Of a stretch of DNA of 64,000 nt, positions 62,782 through 64,000 are shown piece after piece. Every line of letters begins with the position of its first letter. Position 1 is the first letter of the stretch. The notes below the pieces were generated by a model. It was not told the origin of the DNA and did no database searches. It was given only the letters and a program-made list of their open reading frames with translations. This DNA comes from Rickettsiales bacterium UBA4311. Its GTDB lineage: Bacteria; Pseudomonadota; Alphaproteobacteria; Rickettsiales; Deianiraeaceae. Made by a program: the position numbers and the translations under genes. The stretch lies in the NCBI GenBank assembly GCA_002394665.1, contig DGUL01000001.1, forward strand, positions 53,281 to 117,280, in the 5' to 3' direction.

Positions 62782-64000
62782 TTACTTCACATTTTCCCTA
62801 TCTTTTTCAGAAACGACATCGCCCTTTTTATTTTCTTCATTTTTACTTTTATCTTTTTTATTGTCTTCTTTTCCTTCTTTTTCATTCTTAATATCGCCCT
62901 TTGTATCAATTTTGTCAGCTTTATCTCCTTCTTTTTTCTCAACCTTTCCATCCACTTTTCCTTCTACTTTTTCCTCTGTTTTTTCATCTACTTTCACACC
63001 ATCTTTTTTCTCATCTTGCGTCCCTTCTTGTACTTTTTTCTCATCTTTCTTTTCACCTTTTTGATCTTCTATTTTTTCTGTCTTTTTTTCTTCCTTATCT
63101 TTCTTTTCTTCTTTGTCTTTGTTAACTTCTTTTGCCGTATCATCAACTTTTTTCTCACCATCTTTTACCTCTTGCTTTATTTTTCCTTTTTCTTTCTGCT
63201 TTGCTTCGTTTGTTTTTTTATCCTCCTCTTTTTTGTTTTTTTCATCTTTTTCTGCCTCCTTATCGCCTTTTCTATTACCCTTTACAGATTTTACATCTTT
63301 CTTGACTAAGCTATTCATATATTTTTCCGTGCTTGTTGGAGCTGATGCAATAACTTTTCCATCTTCAATTTTATACGGCAAAACCTTATAATCTCCGTTA
63401 ATTCTTGCTTCGTGAATAAATAAATTCTTTCCATCCTCATTAGGATTTTTTACACTATACCCAAGCAACTTTGCCACAAATTTGCTAATATCGTAATGTG
63501 TTGTCAATTTTGTATTCCTAATTTCATCCATTAGAACTTTACTGCTTGCTTTCGTGTAAACAAAATAAGGAACTTGCACAACGCCCAAATCAAGAATATT
63601 ATGCCCAACACCAAAGCCGTGCCAACCGCCCTCGTCGCTAATATACTCCCCGTGATCCGATGTCATTATAAAATAATCCGCATCTTTTCTTATCGCAATA
63701 CTTAAAAGCTCATTCAGCAACCAATCAAGGTACAAAATACTATTATGATAAGCACTCATTTCTTGTGCCATCTTGGTTTTGTTGTCCCTAAACTTTTTAA
63801 ATTCCTTTTTATGATGCTCGTAATTTTTATAAAATGGTATATGTGCGGTTTTTGGATTTATAACAACAAGATGTTTGCCAGTTGATAAATCCATTTTTTT
63901 AAATGCATCAATCAGATGATCGTCGCCCTTTATTTTATATTGCACGGCATTACTTTCTTGTGTCTGCATATCATCGGCAAAGACAGAAGAATAATCGGAG
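62782..64000 (-). CDS. EptA-like sulfatase-fold transferase, partial, with a Lys/Glu-rich tail
   Basis: The frame continues past the window edge, so only the C-terminal part is seen. It fits the alkaline-phosphatase/sulfatase superfamily near phosphoethanolamine transferases: HLVVINPKTAHIPFYKNY, AYHNSILYLDWLL, FIMTSDHGEYISDEGGWHG and the metal-binding GVGHNILDLGVVQVPYFVY. After the catalytic domain come about 165 residues of repeated Lys/Glu/Asp, ending near VVSEKDRENVK, with no known counterpart. Substrate cannot be told; lipid A or another envelope glycan is plausible. Confidence 0.82.
   Translation of the reverse strand, partial: SDYSSVFADDMQTQESNAVQYKIKGDDHLIDAFKKMDLSTGKHLVVINPKTAHIPFYKNYEHHKKEFKKFRDNKTKMAQEMSAYHNSILYLDWLLNELLSIAIRKDADYFIMTSDHGEYISDEGGWHGFGVGHNILDLGVVQVPYFVYTKASSKVLMDEIRNTKLTTHYDISKFVAKLLGYSVKNPNEDGKNLFIHEARINGDYKVLPYKIEDGKVIASAPTSTEKYMNSLVKKDVKSVKGNRKGDKEAEKDEKNKKEEDKKTNEAKQKEKGKIKQEVKDGEKKVDDTAKEVNKDKEEKKDKEEKKTEKIEDQKGEKKDEKKVQEGTQDEKKDGVKVDEKTEEKVEGKVDGKVEKKEGDKADKIDTKGDIKNEKEGKEDNKKDKSKNEENKKGDVVSEKDRENVK

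Noticed and set aside
62861..63391. Overlapping Phe/Leu/Ser-rich plus-strand ORFs opposite the Lys/Glu tail
   Set aside because: Antisense of AAA/GAA-rich coding sequence; several frames open at once, which marks composition rather than genes.

Overview
The window looks like a stretch of chromosome from an AT-rich, host-associated bacterium, most likely an alphaproteobacterium of the Rickettsiales/Holosporales kind. Three things point that way. There is a full-length ATP/ADP (nucleotide) translocase of the Tlc/NTT family, the hallmark of obligate intracellular bacteria. The ThrRS and ribosomal proteins look alphaproteobacterial. There is a solitary phage/GTA-type large terminase gene. Gene order is scrambled relative to free-living relatives, Shine-Dalgarno sequences are rare, and several biosynthetic genes are visibly decaying. 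I cannot name a genus from the sequence alone.

Layout. (1) 1-22677 is dominated by four very large genes (872, 862, 1463 and about 2360 aa) that share a C-terminal two-helix hydrophobic hairpin after an Asn/Gln/Glu-rich linker and are otherwise unlike anything I recognise. Housekeeping genes lie between them: glyQ, an A-type Fe-S carrier, a gltP-like symporter, and thrS with an internal insertion and a duplicated 3' end. (2) 22731-30396 holds a PAP2 phosphatase, dut, a tolQ-tolR-tolA set lacking its proton-path residues, a LolD-like ATPase, atpH, a D-amino-acid transaminase, a TPR membrane protein and a 3'-5' exonuclease. (3) 30495-38506 is an arginine operon (argF-carB-argC-argD-argJ-argB, minus strand) in which carB and argB each carry a single-base frameshift and carB is also truncated. 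(4) 38799-42916 has tRNA-Val, tlc, a membrane-anchored Asn-rich protein, the SRP RNA, a small membrane protein and rnhA. (5) 42955-47125 has terL, ruvX and ribosomal genes rpsI, rplM and rpsO. (6) 47201-54959 has another anchored protein, an rluC/D-type gene, a HAD-nucleotidyltransferase fusion with a cupin, an IscU-IscA fusion, a GC-rich hairpin element, prmC, fabD and a small protein ending in a CaaX-like box. (7) 55024-56771 has an amino-acid ABC transporter fusion and two tRNAs. (8) 56873-64000 has a possible leucine leader, a gutted leuA, leuC, leuD, leuB, mreB, an ABC ATPase and a partial EptA-like sulfatase-fold enzyme.

The most interesting candidate system is the large hairpin-protein family together with its promoters. 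Each of the four genes has a run of 13-18 A immediately upstream. In three of them (the fourth is cut by the window edge) the run fills the spacer between a -35-like and a -10-like hexamer, with the start codon 7-13 bases beyond the -10. That is the arrangement expected for phase-variable promoters controlled by slipped-strand mispairing, here driving candidate host-interaction proteins whose hairpin resembles, by analogy only, the bilobed hydrophobic domain of chlamydial Inc proteins. Several other promoters in the window also place the -10 only about 10-15 bases before the start, suggesting leaderless or nearly leaderless mRNAs.
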